Shown here piece after piece: positions 26,138-38,267 of a stretch of 64,000 nt of DNA. Origin of the DNA: an uncultured Paracoccus sp. Lineage in GTDB: Bacteria > Pseudomonadota > Alphaproteobacteria > Rhodobacterales > Rhodobacteraceae. Below the pieces are notes generated by a model, which saw only the letters and a program-made list of their open reading frames with translations, was not told the origin of the DNA and made no database searches. The translations under genes and the position numbers were made by a program. How positions within the stretch are numbered: the stretch's first letter is position 1; every line of letters begins with the position of its first letter. The stretch is from the NCBI RefSeq assembly GCF_947496875.1, contig NZ_CANMEH010000005.1, positions 1 to 64,000 of the forward strand, given 5' to 3'.

Positions 26138-26159
26138 GCGCGCCGCGTTGGCGGCGCGC
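26138..26159 (+). terminator. Terminator of the exported-protein cluster
   Basis: A 9-bp stem GCGCGCCGC / GCGGCGCGC with loop GTTG, 45 bases after the last stop of the cluster, followed by CTAATTCTC. It is well placed to end transcription before the convergent copper genes. About 190 further bases to 26346 hold nothing I can identify; a T-run at 26198-26206 is present. Confidence 0.7.
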
Positions 26160-26346
26160 CTAATTCTCGCGGGCGGCTGCGGCTGAGCGATTCCCGCAGT
26201 TTTTTTTCCGAACGCGAGCCTTGGAGCGGACATGCAGCGCGCCGAGCCGCCGCTGACCTCTCCCACCTCGACGCGCAAGGGCGGGAGGGCCCACCGCCCC
26301 GTCGCACGGCTGGGGAGAGGCGGCCGATCACGGGCAACCGCCCGCC

Positions 26347-26832
26347 TCAGATTTCCCGGGACCCGAGAAATTGCCCGAAGCTCTGCATGGTCGCGCCGAA
26401 CAGGACCACCTCGTAGACCTCGGGATCGACACCGGGGAAGTCCATGCCGGGCGAGCCGGCGGGCATTCCTGGCACGGCAAGTCCTGTCCCGACGGGCCGC
26501 TCGGTCAGAAGGCGGCGGATCGCAGTGGCGGGGACATGGCCCTCCACCACGTAACCGTCCACCTCGGCGGTATGGCAGGAGGTCAGTTCGGCCGGCACGC
26601 CGAGCCGCTGTTTCAGCGCGTCCACATCGGACGATTCCACGACATGGACCGGGAACCCGGCCGCCTTGATGTGCTCGATCCAGCCGCCGCAGCAGCCGCA
26701 GGACGGATCCTTGGTGACCGTCACCAACGGCAGCGCCTCGGCACGCGCCCTTGTCGGAATGGACATCAGCAGGGGAAGGGCACCGGCAGCGGCGAGAAGG
26801 GCGCGCCGGCTGATGAAGTGATCGTTTCGCAT
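26347..26832 (-). CDS. DUF411 copper-responsive exported protein
   Basis: A 161-residue protein. The N-terminus has a Tat-like signal (ISRRALLAAAGALPLLMS). The DUF411 domain follows: VTKDPSCGCCGGWIEHIKAAGF with the CGCC metal-site cysteines, SCHTAEVDGYVVEGHVPA, and GLAVPGMPAGSPGMDFPG. DUF411 proteins bind copper and are usually next to copper efflux genes, as here: the CopA-type ATPase gene ends 122 bp upstream on the same strand. ATG 26832 is chosen for its AGAGG box and complete signal peptide. Probable role is periplasmic copper binding or delivery. Confidence 0.9.
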   Translation of the reverse strand: MRNDHFISRRALLAAAGALPLLMSIPTRARAEALPLVTVTKDPSCGCCGGWIEHIKAAGFPVHVVESSDVDALKQRLGVPAELTSCHTAEVDGYVVEGHVPATAIRRLLTERPVGTGLAVPGMPAGSPGMDFPGVDPEVYEVVLFGATMQSFGQFLGSREI

Positions 26833-26954
26833 TCTTGGACCTCTTTCCGTGGGTTGGATAATCTCGTCGCCGGGATCCCGGGCGATGCAGGACGGGATGA
26901 GCCGACGCCCGGTCGCCGCAGCGTGATCTCGCGGGATACATGCGTCCCCCATCG

Positions 26955-29333
<2,379 letters not shown>

Positions 29334-29475
29334 CCCTCCGCCTCCTCGGCGTCCTGTCCTGAACATGCGATCGCTCGTACCCTCTCCTCCGTCGTCGTAA
29401 CGCACGGAGATCGACCCGCGAACCTGCGTCGGAGAGGACCATATTGCTGCATGCGCCGCGACAGCGCATGGCGGA

Positions 29476-29868
29476 TCAGAGAAGACGGAGCTTGGGAGGG
29501 CGTTCGTTCAGTTCGGCCGTGCGGCTCGCACGAACTGTCCCGCGAGGCAGGTCGTGGCCGGCAAGACCGGCGTTCCGTACCGCTCCGCTATCAGACGCGG
29601 GCGAAAACAGCGCGAACCCCGCACAGACGAACTCGCATGCGCCGGTGTCGACCTGCGCGCAGGGTGCGACGTCCTCACAGGCATGCTGGTCACCGTCCGT
29701 GACCTGGATCATCTCGCTGGCATGGATCGCGTGATCGGGTGCGGCGCTCAGGCCCGCCGCATGCGCGAAGGTCACCGCGGTCGTGACGGCGATCGCGGAC
29801 ATGGCAAGCATCGTGACGACGCGGGCGAACATGCCGGCACAATAAGCGCTGCTCACGAGATTGTCCAT
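29476..29868 (-). CDS. Small exported cysteine-containing protein upstream of copA
   Basis: A 130-residue protein with a hydrophobic signal region ([19 protein letters not shown], cut near HAAG). The mature part has four closely spaced Cys ([19 protein letters not shown]), several His and a positively charged tail. GTG 29874 could add two residues. No family is recognised. Same strand as copA, 142 bp upstream, and divergent from the cytochrome c gene. The Cys/His pattern and position suggest a periplasmic metal-binding or copper-responsive protein; this is inference. Confidence 0.6.
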   Translation of the reverse strand: MDNLVSSAYCAGMFARVVTMLAMSAIAVTTAVTFAHAAGLSAAPDHAIHASEMIQVTDGDQHACEDVAPCAQVDTGACEFVCAGFALFSPASDSGAVRNAGLAGHDLPRGTVRASRTAELNERPPKLRLL

Positions 29869-29951
29869 TGCCACACAGCTCGTGGCTCACGCAGACCCCC
29901 TTTGCGGCATGATTGATCATCGACGCTGATTTGCCGACGGGGATCCGCCTC

Positions 29952-30413
29952 TTGAAACCAGTCCTGACCAATCCTGTCGTGATCGGATCGCTTCTTGGGG
30001 GCGTGACCCTGCTGGTGCTTGCGGGGTGGCGCATCTCTGGAGCGGCAGACACCGCCTCGGCCTCTGCAGACGTCATCGAACTGGGCCGGCAGATCTATGC
30101 CGAACGGTGCGCGGCGTGTCACGGTGCCGAACTCGAGGGGCAGCCCGACTGGAAAACGCCCCTTCCCTCCGGCCGTCTGCCGGCGCCCCCGCACGACGCC
30201 AGCGGGCATACCTGGCACCATCCCGACGACGTCCTGTTCCGGATCGTCAAGGAGGGTACCGCCGCTATTGTCGGCAGCGCCTATCAGAGCGACATGCCCG
30301 GGTTCGGGGACGTTCTAAGCGACACGGAAATTCGCGCCGTGCTCGCGTATATCAGGACCACATGGCCAGAGCGCGAGCGCAGCTATCAGGAGCGCGTGTC
30401 CGGGGCGAGCTGA
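29952..30413 (+). CDS. Membrane-anchored cytochrome c
   Basis: About 153 residues if started at TTG 29952, which has GGGGA nine bases upstream and gives an uncleaved anchor helix (VVIGSLLGGVTLLVLAG). Starts up to TTG 29913 in frame are possible. The heme site is CAACH in IYAERCAACHGAELEG, and the axial Met is in SDMPGFGDVLSD. The end, VLAYIRTTWPERE, is typical of class I cytochromes c. It transfers electrons at the periplasmic face of the membrane. It sits divergent from the copper genes, as in copper-resistance clusters where a cytochrome c accompanies a multicopper oxidase, but no such oxidase is in the window. Confidence 0.82.
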   Translation: MKPVLTNPVVIGSLLGGVTLLVLAGWRISGAADTASASADVIELGRQIYAERCAACHGAELEGQPDWKTPLPSGRLPAPPHDASGHTWHHPDDVLFRIVKEGTAAIVGSAYQSDMPGFGDVLSDTEIRAVLAYIRTTWPERERSYQERVSGAS

Positions 30414-31022
30414 CTATTCGGTTGATCCTCGCCTGCCGCTCGCGCGTGGCCCTTTCGCAGATCGGGTGGAGAACAAGTCCAAGGTGAGATGGTAGTGCGG
30501 GAACTGCGGGGACAAGCCGCCGCGTCGAGACGAGGCCGGACGCCGGCCGCCGAGATCACAACGCCCTGCTGCCCCGTGGTGGAGATTGTCTGTACCTGAT
30601 ATCTTCCGCCGTTTCGCCGGTCGTATCCGCCGCCCGAGCCGCTGAGGTTTTGTCTTCACATAAACCGGCTATCGTTGGAGCGGCGTCCCACGCGTAGTAG
30701 CGGCCGACTCCATTCCGTTGCCCGAAACGACCGCGAGGCGACGACGGGCGCTCGGCGGCGCCTCCTAGCCATCTGCGTCGGCGGTTAGACTACGCCCAGG
30801 CGCCAGTGGGAGGCTTGTTAACGAGCAACGCGAACCCCACCGCGGGTCACGACGATAAACGCTCGCGGAACCGACATATTCAGACCAGGGTACAACCGAT
30901 TTCTTACGGTTGTGCATCTCCTTGCGGAGCCGGCAAGCTGCCACCGAAAAGTCGACGTGCGTTGTGCCGGAATTCATACGGCCGTCCCAATCGGTTGTAA
31001 CGAAAAGACGAGGTCCTGGAAA
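30414..31022. other. Intergenic region, about 610 bp, at the 3' side of tRNA-Thr
   Basis: No gene is supported. Base composition is lower in GC than the flanks, and short open frames (for example minus strand 30765-31061) have no recognisable domain. The region lies directly downstream of the tRNA 3' end, a common integration site, so it may contain decayed mobile DNA. I found no second copy of the tRNA end in the window. Confidence 0.4.
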
Positions 31023-31098
31023 TGGTGCCGCATGAGGGACTCGAACCCCCGACCCCCTCATTACGAATGAGGTGCACTACCAGCTGTGCTAATGCGGC
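31023..31098 (-). tRNA. tRNA-Thr (anticodon CGT)
   Basis: A 76-nt cloverleaf including encoded CCA. The acceptor stem pairs GCCGCAT with ATGCGGC. The anticodon stem CCTCA/TGAGG closes the loop TTCGTAA with anticodon CGT. The T-arm contains GGTTCGAGTCC. It reads the ACG threonine codon. It lies 108 bp downstream of the hemY stop on the same strand. Confidence 0.96.
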
Positions 31099-31206
31099 TG
31101 CGATACCCGTTTAGACGTTGAGCTGCGGACGCGCAAGGCCGAAGCGCCGGGGCGGCGCGTTGTGGGCGCGCAGTTCTGGGCCACGCTGCAGCCGTTTCCG
31201 CGACGA

Positions 31207-33078
31207 TCACCGGCGGCTCGTGTGGACCGTATCGTCGCCGGGTTCAACGTCCGGGCGCACGGGCGGGTCGCCCAGGTCGATCTGACGCGAGTCACCTGCG
31301 GTGCCGCCGGCCACTTCGGCCTCTGCATCCGCCGCCTTCGGAGGCTGGCCCACAGGATGCCCGTTCAGCTGGACGTCCGGTGACGGATCCTGTCCGTTGC
31401 CGGGCGGCGGGGCCGCGGGCGGCAGCACGATTTCGGGATCTGTGATCGTCGCCGACGGCGGGGCATAGTCGGATTCGCGGGGGACCATCCCCGGCGCCAC
31501 CTGGGCCACCTCGCGGATTGCGGGGCGACGGTCGGCCGCTGGCTCGACCGGCGGCCGATGATCCACCTCGCCCGGCTGCGGCTTGCCCGGTCCCATGCGG
31601 CCCGGATCGGGCAGATGGCGGGCGGCGCTGTCGCTGCCTTCCGCATAGGCGTCGGCTTCGTGGAACGTCCGGTCGACATGGTCTTCCGATCCGGTGGGCC
31701 GGCCGATGATCAGCGGCAGCATCGTGACGCTGTTGCCGGCCGAGGCCATCCGGATATCCGACGGCGGTTCGCGCCAGCTGAGCGTGTCGAACCCGCCGCA
31801 GCTGTCACAGACCGGAGACCAGTCCGCCATGATGTTGTGGCACTTGTCGCAGACCCATTGCGGACCGCGGCTGGCGGTCAGGGCGCGGGCGAGCCAGCCG
31901 CGCACGACGCTGTCGTCCGCGCCTTCGCCCCGCTCGACCGCGGCCATGATCGACAGCGAGCGAACCGTGGGATGCTTTTCGGCGATGTCCCCCAGCGCGC
32001 GGCGTGCGCCCGGGAAATCCTCGGCCGCCAGCATCAGTTCGGCCTGCAGCAGGCGGGTTTCCTCGTGCGTCGGCGACTGCCTGATCAGTGCGTCGAAGCG
32101 GCGCAGCCGCTGGGCCGGGGTCTCGTCCGGGACAATCTCGGCATAGGCCGCGGCAAGCGCGGGGTGGGGCTGTGCCCCCCATGCCTTTTCCAGCACCCGG
32201 CTGGCATGGCGGGTGTTCTTCTGGGCCAGATAGCTGCGCGACGCCAGCACCGCCGCCGGGACCAGATCGGGCGACGCGCGATTGGCGCTGATCGCCGCCT
32301 CGCGGGCGCTGATGGAATTGCCATGCGCCAGCACTTCCCGCGCTTCCTGCAGGGCCAGCACGGCATCCCGGCGCAGATGCACGTCCTTGGGCAACGCACC
32401 CTGACGGCGCTTGTCCTTCAGAACCGACCGCGCGCCCTTCCAGTCGTGTTCCCGTGTCTGCAGCGCCAGCAGCGTGTCCTGCAGGTCGACATGCGAGGGT
32501 TTCAGCGCGTAGGCCTTTTGCGCCAGCTGCAGGGCGGTCGTGGTGTCGCCGGCCTGCAGACGCTGGTTCATCAGCCCCCGCACCCCGACGAAGCGGGTGC
32601 GGCTGTCGGCCAGCATGTCGCGATAGACACGCTCGGCCTGCTGCGGCTCATGCGCGACTTCGGCGGCCTGTGCGGCCAGCAGGTTGGTGACATGGGGCTG
32701 GTTCAGGAACTTTGCCGCACGCGCGGCCTTGTCCTGGGCCAGCCGGCCTTCACCCGACGCCACGGCCAGCATCCCGTCCGCCAGCGCCTGGTACCCCTTG
32801 CGTTCACGGATCCGCCAGAAATAGCGGTCGATCGCCGTTTCATCCCCTGCGAGAAACCGCATGAACGCCACGGCGAAGCGCAGCAGCTGCACGATCAGCC
32901 AGCCCGCGATCACCAGCAGAGCGACCAGCGCCAGCGCCTGCAGCGGCTGCAGCGAGTATTCGACGCCGTCGAACACGATGCGCAGCACCTTGCCCGTTTC
33001 CGCCAGATGCACCGCGCCCAGCGTGGCCGCCAGCACGATGCCGAAGAAGAACAGGATCTTCAGAAGCGAAAGCAGCAT
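31207..33078 (-). CDS. hemY: HemY-type TPR membrane protein of heme synthesis
   Basis: A 623-residue protein. Two N-terminal hydrophobic helices (LLKILFFFGIVLAATLG and ALALVALLVIAGWLIVQLL) anchor it. The HemY_N region with DRYFWRIRERKGYQALADGM is followed by TPR-like helices. Near residue 400 a zinc-ribbon WVCDKCHNIMADWSPVCDSC precedes a Pro-rich, probably disordered tail of about 170 residues. In alphaproteobacteria the gene sits with hemD and mic60, as here. It is thought to organise late heme-synthesis enzymes and is distinct from the Bacillus protoporphyrinogen oxidase also called HemY. ATG 33078 begins 13 bp after mic60. Confidence 0.88.
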   Translation of the reverse strand: MLLSLLKILFFFGIVLAATLGAVHLAETGKVLRIVFDGVEYSLQPLQALALVALLVIAGWLIVQLLRFAVAFMRFLAGDETAIDRYFWRIRERKGYQALADGMLAVASGEGRLAQDKAARAAKFLNQPHVTNLLAAQAAEVAHEPQQAERVYRDMLADSRTRFVGVRGLMNQRLQAGDTTTALQLAQKAYALKPSHVDLQDTLLALQTREHDWKGARSVLKDKRRQGALPKDVHLRRDAVLALQEAREVLAHGNSISAREAAISANRASPDLVPAAVLASRSYLAQKNTRHASRVLEKAWGAQPHPALAAAYAEIVPDETPAQRLRRFDALIRQSPTHEETRLLQAELMLAAEDFPGARRALGDIAEKHPTVRSLSIMAAVERGEGADDSVVRGWLARALTASRGPQWVCDKCHNIMADWSPVCDSCGGFDTLSWREPPSDIRMASAGNSVTMLPLIIGRPTGSEDHVDRTFHEADAYAEGSDSAARHLPDPGRMGPGKPQPGEVDHRPPVEPAADRRPAIREVAQVAPGMVPRESDYAPPSATITDPEIVLPPAAPPPGNGQDPSPDVQLNGHPVGQPPKAADAEAEVAGGTAGDSRQIDLGDPPVRPDVEPGDDTVHTSRR

Positions 33079-33091
33079 GTGCGGATGTTCC

Positions 33092-34999
33092 TCAGTTCGA
33101 CGGTTGCGCCGGGGCTGCCGCGGTATCGGCAGAGCGGCCAGGGGATGCGGATGCGGCCGCCGTGTCGTCGGGACCGGCCGGGGCGGTCAGGTCGGCCACG
33201 GCGCTGCTGGCGGCGACCCAGGCGTTGGCCTTGGCGACCCAGGCGGCCATCGCCTCCTGTGCAGGTGCAGGCAAACGGGCGATTTCGGTCAGCGCCGCGT
33301 TGATGTCGCCGCGCGCGACGGCGTCGCCGGCCCGCGACAGGATCGCGTCGGGGTCGGACCCTTCGCGCGGCGTGACGGACCGCGCGCCGGTCTGGGCCCG
33401 CAGGAAGTTGCCGATCGTGCTGCCGCCGCTGCCCGGGTCCGCGCGCAGGGCCGCCTGGAGCCCGGCACGGGCCGCGTTATCGTATTCGGCCTGCAGCTGC
33501 TCCAGGGGTACCACCTCGGCGGTCAGCGCCGGGGGCACCTCGACGCCCGCCTCCTGCAGCTGCGCCAGCGCGGCCTGACGGTCGCCGCCGTCCGAGCGGG
33601 TCAGCGAGGACGACAATGTTGCCGCGGCGGCGGCCGTGCGGGCGCGGCGGGCCGCCTCGGCGGCGGCGGTCTGCAGGTCGGCGGCCTCGTCCCGGACCCG
33701 GGCGAGTTCCTGCCGAGCTTCCTCGCGGATCGACTCCAGTGCGGTCCGGGTTTCCGCAACGCTGTCGGCGATCTGCTGCAGGTTGTCGATCTGCGCCTGG
33801 TCGAGGACCGGGCGATCGCCCAGTTCGGCCAACATCGCCTGCTGTTCTTCCAGTCGTGCCGGCAGGTCGGCAGGAATCTGGTCCAGGCGGCCGGCCAGAT
33901 CCTGGGGGATTGCATCGCGCAATGCGACAATCGCGTCGTCCAGCGCCGTCAGCTGTTCGGCCTGGGCCGACAGCGTGGCGTTCAGGTCCGCAGGTGTATC
34001 CGAAGCTGGCGACTCGGCAATGATCTTGCGGGCCGCGTCCGCGCCGGCAGTGGCGGCCTGCTCGGTCAGGGAGCGCAGGGCCGCTTCATCCAGTTGCGGC
34101 GCAGCGGCCTGGGCGGCAGCGGACTGCACGGCGGCTTCGGCGGCCGACCGGGCGCTGGCGGCAGCAGCCTCGGTGCTGCGGGCCTCGATCGCCTCTGCCT
34201 GCGCGGCCAGTTCGGCGCGCGCCGCCTCGGTCGCGGCCGCCACGGCCTCGTCCCGCAGCCGGGCGGCCGCGGCGTCGACGGCGGCTTGCGATTCGGTCTG
34301 CACCTGGCTGGTCAGCGCGGCCATGTCGACCGGTTCGGCCATCGGGGCGGGCGGATCGGGTGGCGGTTGCGGAATGAACATCCATGCGGCCCCTGCGCCA
34401 AGCGCCGCGGCGATGGCCCCGCCCAGCACCATCGATCCGGCACCGCCCCTGCGGGGTGGGGCGGCGGCCGGCACGGGCGGCGAGTTGAGATCGGGCACCG
34501 GCTCGGATTCCCCCGCCTGTGTGCCCGCCGCGGGACGATCGACGCGGGGCATTCCGGATGCGACCGGTGCGGCCGCGGCTCTTGATACTGCCGCCCCGAG
34601 GGTGTCGGGGCGCGCGGATCCCGGGCCGGCGTCGTCCGTTGGGACGCCATCTGTGCTGCCACCTTCGGCTTCGGCGCCAGGCCTCGCCCCGATCAACGGG
34701 TCACCGTCGTGAGGCGGTTCGTCCTGTGGCGCTTCGTCGACGGGCTCTGCGTCGGTGGGTCTGGCCAACGCTTCCTCCGCGTCCCCCCCATGGTCCGTAG
34801 ACTTTCGCTCCGCCGGCGGCAGGCCATTCCCCTCGCCCACGAGAGTCGACTCGATCATCGGGCTGGGTTCGGCCGCGCCCGGTTCCGCATCGATCCGCTC
34901 GGCGTCGCGCACCTCCAGAACCGGCCGCTTGGCCGGTTCGCGGCGGTCGCCTGCCAGGTTCGGATCGTCGGCACCGGTGGGGTCTTTGTCAGAGCTCAT
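33092..34999 (-). CDS. Mitofilin/Mic60-family membrane protein
   Basis: A 635-residue protein. The first 185 residues are acidic and Pro-rich. One transmembrane helix follows at about 187-209 (GGAIAAALGAGAAWMF). A long Ala-rich coiled coil (about 215-480) leads to a C-terminal mitofilin domain that includes LQAALRADPGSGGS and FLRAQTGARSVTP. This is the alphaproteobacterial homologue of mitochondrial Mic60, which shapes membrane invaginations and contacts the outer membrane. Its location between hemD and hemY is the arrangement known for this lineage and supports the call. It is inner-membrane anchored with the domain in the periplasm. Confidence 0.85.
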   Translation of the reverse strand: MSSDKDPTGADDPNLAGDRREPAKRPVLEVRDAERIDAEPGAAEPSPMIESTLVGEGNGLPPAERKSTDHGGDAEEALARPTDAEPVDEAPQDEPPHDGDPLIGARPGAEAEGGSTDGVPTDDAGPGSARPDTLGAAVSRAAAAPVASGMPRVDRPAAGTQAGESEPVPDLNSPPVPAAAPPRRGGAGSMVLGGAIAAALGAGAAWMFIPQPPPDPPAPMAEPVDMAALTSQVQTESQAAVDAAAARLRDEAVAAATEAARAELAAQAEAIEARSTEAAAASARSAAEAAVQSAAAQAAAPQLDEAALRSLTEQAATAGADAARKIIAESPASDTPADLNATLSAQAEQLTALDDAIVALRDAIPQDLAGRLDQIPADLPARLEEQQAMLAELGDRPVLDQAQIDNLQQIADSVAETRTALESIREEARQELARVRDEAADLQTAAAEAARRARTAAAAATLSSSLTRSDGGDRQAALAQLQEAGVEVPPALTAEVVPLEQLQAEYDNAARAGLQAALRADPGSGGSTIGNFLRAQTGARSVTPREGSDPDAILSRAGDAVARGDINAALTEIARLPAPAQEAMAAWVAKANAWVAASSAVADLTAPAGPDDTAAASASPGRSADTAAAPAQPSN

Positions 35000-35106
35000 C
35001 GTGGTCGTCCCAGGCTTCTACAGGTGGCAGCCCGGCAACGGTGCCGGTCCGGAAAGGGCGGTGTCGCGGGCACACGCCTGCACCGGCCGCAGCCGATCAG
35101 TGCAGC

Positions 35107-35895
35107 CTATGCCGGGCAGCGCGGCGGCTCAACCCGCCGCGACGCTGGAAGTTTCCGCGCCAGCAGCGATCCGATGGCACGGATCATTCCGGCACTGTCG
35201 GGGGTGGGCGCGATCTCCAGCAGGCGCGGGGGCGGCGTCCATGCGTCCGCGGCGGCGCGGCTGATCGCCGCGACCGCCAGCGGCGTGTGACCCGCGGGGT
35301 AGTGGTCGCCGGCCGCAGCCAGGGAGCGCGCCACCGCCGCCGCGGCCAGTCGGGCGGAGCGGGGCGAGAACACCGGCAGGATCACGGCTGCACTAGTGGT
35401 CAACAGGCGCGTCGCGTCAGCGGGCAGGTCCAGCGGTTGCTGATCATAAACGACCATGCCGGGCACCGGCATCTCGGCGGCGACGTGCCGGCCGTGCGGG
35501 TGCAACCAGCCATCGCCCAGATCGCCCAGCATCGGCATCAGGCCCGCGGCGTCACCCGGACCCACGGTCACGGCGAACCCCGCGGCGCGGGCGGCATCCG
35601 CGGTGGCCGGCCCGACGCAGATCGCCGGTCGTCCCTGCCCGGGACCCGCCGCAGGCACCGCATGGGCCGAGGTAAAGATCAGCCCCCGCGCCGCGCGCAG
35701 GGCCGCCGGGTCGTGGTTCACCCGGACGATCCGCATCAGGGGCGCCACATGAACCCGCAGGCCCTGCGCCTTCAAAACCTCGGCAAAGCGGCTGGCGCCG
35801 GGCTCGGGGCGGGTCACCAGCACGACCGGGCCGCTGGGGGCGGACCCGTCGGGGCTAGCGGCGGGCTGCGAGGCGCGGAACACGGCATGGGGCAT
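35107..35895 (-). CDS. hemD: Uroporphyrinogen-III synthase
   Basis: A 262-residue soluble enzyme of tetrapyrrole synthesis that closes and rearranges hydroxymethylbilane to uroporphyrinogen III. The family is weakly conserved. Visible features are VLVTRPEPGASRFAEVL at the first strand, LIFTSAHAV, the interdomain AICVGPATADAARAAGF, PVFSPRSARLAAA and the C-terminal AISRAAADAW. ATG 35895 adds about 27 residues before the first strand; a GTG nearer the domain is possible. It is 107 bp upstream of mic60 and divergent from tsaD with 64 bp between starts. hemC is not in the window. Confidence 0.85.
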   Translation of the reverse strand: MPHAVFRASQPAASPDGSAPSGPVVLVTRPEPGASRFAEVLKAQGLRVHVAPLMRIVRVNHDPAALRAARGLIFTSAHAVPAAGPGQGRPAICVGPATADAARAAGFAVTVGPGDAAGLMPMLGDLGDGWLHPHGRHVAAEMPVPGMVVYDQQPLDLPADATRLLTTSAAVILPVFSPRSARLAAAAVARSLAAAGDHYPAGHTPLAVAAISRAAADAWTPPPRLLEIAPTPDSAGMIRAIGSLLARKLPASRRVEPPRCPA

Positions 35896-35959
35896 GGTGC
35901 GTGGGACCCTGCAATGATAACCGGCACCTGCGTAGGCCCCTTCCCGTGACGGCACAAGC

Positions 35960-37039
35960 ATGACGCTGACCTTTCTGGGCATCGAGAGCAGCTGCGACGA
36001 CAGCGCCGCGGCCGTCGTGCGGACGGCCGTCGCGGGCGGTGTGCCCCGCATCCTGTCATCCGTCGTGGCCGGCCAGACGGGGCTGCACGCGGCGTTCGGC
36101 GGGATCGTGCCGGAGATCGCGGCACGCGCCCATGCCGAAACGCTCGACCACTGCGTCGAAGCGGCGCTGACCGACGCGGACGTCGGGTTGCGCGACCTCG
36201 ACGGCATCGCCGTGACTGCCGGGCCCGGGCTGATCGGCGGGGTCATGGCCGGCGTGATGCTGGCCAAGGGGCTGGCGGCCGGAACCGGCCTGCCGCTGGT
36301 CGGCGTGAACCACCTCGCCGGCCACGCGCTGACCCCGCGGCTGACCGACGCGGTGGCGTTTCCCTATCTAATGCTGCTCGTGTCGGGCGGGCACTGCCAG
36401 TTCCTGCTGGTCCAGGGTCCGGACGCGTTTACCCGGCTGGGCGGCACAATCGACGACGCGCCTGGCGAGGCGTTCGACAAAGTCGCCAAGCTTCTGGGTC
36501 TCGGCCAGCCCGGCGGTCCCGCGGTCGAGGCCGAGGCGGCACATGGCGATCCGACCCGCGTTCCCCTGCCGCGTCCCCTGCTGGACAGGGCGGGGTGCGA
36601 CCTGAGCTTCTCGGGGCTGAAGACGGCGGTGCTGCGGGCCCGCGACACGGCTGTGGTACGCGCGGGGGGGCTGACCCGCGCTGATCGCGCCGACATCTGC
36701 GCATCATTCCAGGCGGCCGTGGCCGAGGTGCTGGCCGAAAAGACTCGCCGGGCGCTGGAAGCCGCGCCGGTACCGCTGCTGACGGTCGCCGGCGGGGTGG
36801 CGGCGAACGCCACGATCCGCGCGGCCCTGGCGGCGCAGGCCGACACGGCAGGCGTCCGTTTCCTGGCCCCGCCGCTCGCGCTCTGCACGGATAACGGGGC
36901 GATAATCGCCTGGGCGGGGATCGAGCGATTCCGGCTGGGCCAGCGCGACGGGATGGATCTGGCGGCCCGGCCGCGCTGGCCGCTGGATCAGGGCGCCGCG
37001 CCGATGCTGGGGACGGGAAAACGCGGGGCAAAGGCATGA
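35960..37039 (+). CDS. tsaD: tRNA threonylcarbamoyladenosine transferase TsaD
   Basis: A 359-residue universal enzyme that transfers threonylcarbamoyl to A37 of ANN-decoding tRNAs with TsaB/TsaE. It begins [17 protein letters not shown], typical of the ASKHA fold, and has [14 protein letters not shown] (metal-binding His, followed by a second His in VNHLAGHAL), [32 protein letters not shown] and [11 protein letters not shown]. Length and motif order are normal. Its stop overlaps the gpsA start (ATGA), and four more genes follow in the same orientation. Confidence 0.97.
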   Translation: MTLTFLGIESSCDDSAAAVVRTAVAGGVPRILSSVVAGQTGLHAAFGGIVPEIAARAHAETLDHCVEAALTDADVGLRDLDGIAVTAGPGLIGGVMAGVMLAKGLAAGTGLPLVGVNHLAGHALTPRLTDAVAFPYLMLLVSGGHCQFLLVQGPDAFTRLGGTIDDAPGEAFDKVAKLLGLGQPGGPAVEAEAAHGDPTRVPLPRPLLDRAGCDLSFSGLKTAVLRARDTAVVRAGGLTRADRADICASFQAAVAEVLAEKTRRALEAAPVPLLTVAGGVAANATIRAALAAQADTAGVRFLAPPLALCTDNGAIIAWAGIERFRLGQRDGMDLAARPRWPLDQGAAPMLGTGKRGAKA

Positions 37040-37983
37040 CATCGCATATCTCCATACTCGGGGCAGGGGCCTTTGGTGCTGCCTTGGCGGTTGCGCTTGC
37101 AGTGAAGGCCCCGGTGACGCTTTGGGGGCGCAATCTGGGCCGCGATCGGCAGGTCGCGCGCCTGCCCGGTGTGACCCTGCCCGATGCCGTCATCCTGACG
37201 GATCGGCTGGATGGCGCGACGCGGGCGTCAACCATCCTGCTGGCGATCCCGGCCCAGGCGATCGGGGCATTCCTGCGCGATCATGCGGATGCGCTGGATG
37301 GCCGCAGGCTCGTCAGCTGTGCCAAGGGCATCGACCTCTCGACCGGACAGTCGCCTGCTCGGCTGATCGCCGCCGCCTGTCCCCAGGCGGTGCCCGCGGT
37401 GCTGACCGGACCCAGCTTTGCCGCCGACATCGCCGCGGGCCTGCCGACCGCCCTGACCCTGGCCTGCGCCGATTCCGAAGCCGGCGAGGAATTGCAGCAC
37501 CAGCTGTCCACCCCGACGCTGCGGCTTTACCGGTCGACCGACGTGGCCGGGGCCGAACTGGGCGGCGCGCTGAAGAATGTCGTCGCGATTGCCGCGGGCG
37601 CGGCGATCGGCGCGGGTCTGGGCGACAGCGCGCGGGCGGCGATCGTGACCCGGGGATTCGCCGAGATGACCCGGCTTGCGGCGGCGCTGGGCGCACAGCC
37701 GGACACCCTGACGGGACTGTCCGGTCTGGGTGACCTGATCCTGACCGCCACGTCGGAACAGTCGCGCAATTTCCGGTTCGGCGTCGCGCTGGGCCGGGGA
37801 CAGCCCTTCGATCCCGGCGTGACGGTCGAGGGCGCGGCGACGGCCCGCGCCGTTGCAGCGCTCGCTCCCCGCATGCAGGTGGACATGCCGATTTCGACGC
37901 TGATCGCCGGGCTTGCCGAGGGCCGGATCGACGTGAGACACGCCATGGACCGGCTGCTCGCCAGACCGTTGAAGGAGGAATGA
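37036..37983 (+). CDS. gpsA: NAD(P)-dependent glycerol-3-phosphate dehydrogenase
   Basis: A 315-residue cytosolic enzyme that makes sn-glycerol-3-phosphate for phospholipid synthesis. The N-terminal Rossmann motif is [15 protein letters not shown], the catalytic lysines are in [11 protein letters not shown] and [12 protein letters not shown], and [12 protein letters not shown] and [18 protein letters not shown] are signature sequences. ATG 37036 overlaps the tsaD stop. AGGAGG for the next gene lies in its last codons. Confidence 0.96.
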   Translation: MTSHISILGAGAFGAALAVALAVKAPVTLWGRNLGRDRQVARLPGVTLPDAVILTDRLDGATRASTILLAIPAQAIGAFLRDHADALDGRRLVSCAKGIDLSTGQSPARLIAAACPQAVPAVLTGPSFAADIAAGLPTALTLACADSEAGEELQHQLSTPTLRLYRSTDVAGAELGGALKNVVAIAAGAAIGAGLGDSARAAIVTRGFAEMTRLAAALGAQPDTLTGLSGLGDLILTATSEQSRNFRFGVALGRGQPFDPGVTVEGAATARAVAALAPRMQVDMPISTLIAGLAEGRIDVRHAMDRLLARPLKEE

Positions 37984-38267
37984 TGCCCCTGTTTGCCGTG
38001 ATCTGCCGGGACCGACCCGGCAGCCTGCAGATCCGCATGGATACACGAGAGTCCCATCTGGCCTGGCTGCAGTCCGATCAGCCCGGGACGGCAACGGTCC
38101 GCATGGCCGGCCCGCTGATCGAGGCGGGCGAGATGCGCGGCTCGCTGATCGTCATCGAGGCGGCCCGCCTGTCCGATGCCGTGGCCTGGGCTGCAGAGGA
38201 CCCCTACAAGGCGGCCGGACTGTTCGCCTCGGTCGACGTGATCGAGTGGAAGAAGGTGATCGGGTGA
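37983..38267 (+). CDS. YciI family protein
   Basis: A 94-residue YCII-domain protein with a ferredoxin-like fold. [18 protein letters not shown] opens it, RESHLAWLQ has the His typical of the family, and LSDAVAWAAEDPYKAAGLF carries the Asp-Pro-Tyr segment. ATG 37983 has better spacing (four bases) to AGGAGG than the adjacent ATG 37980. YciI proteins are possible small-molecule enzymes of unknown reaction. In this lineage it regularly accompanies gpsA and an EVE-domain gene, whose GTG overlaps its stop. Confidence 0.9.
   Translation: MPLFAVICRDRPGSLQIRMDTRESHLAWLQSDQPGTATVRMAGPLIEAGEMRGSLIVIEAARLSDAVAWAAEDPYKAAGLFASVDVIEWKKVIG

Noticed and set aside
29911..29935. FNR-type box near the cytochrome c start
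   Set aside because: TTGATCATCGAC has only one good half-site; the second half does not match ATCAA.
30765..31061. Minus-strand open frame next to tRNA-Thr
   Set aside because: It runs into the tRNA itself and shows no recognisable domain or ribosome binding site.
35107..36267. Longer hemD start reaching into tsaD
   Set aside because: The extension overlaps the 5' part of tsaD on the other strand and has no HemD similarity before 35895.
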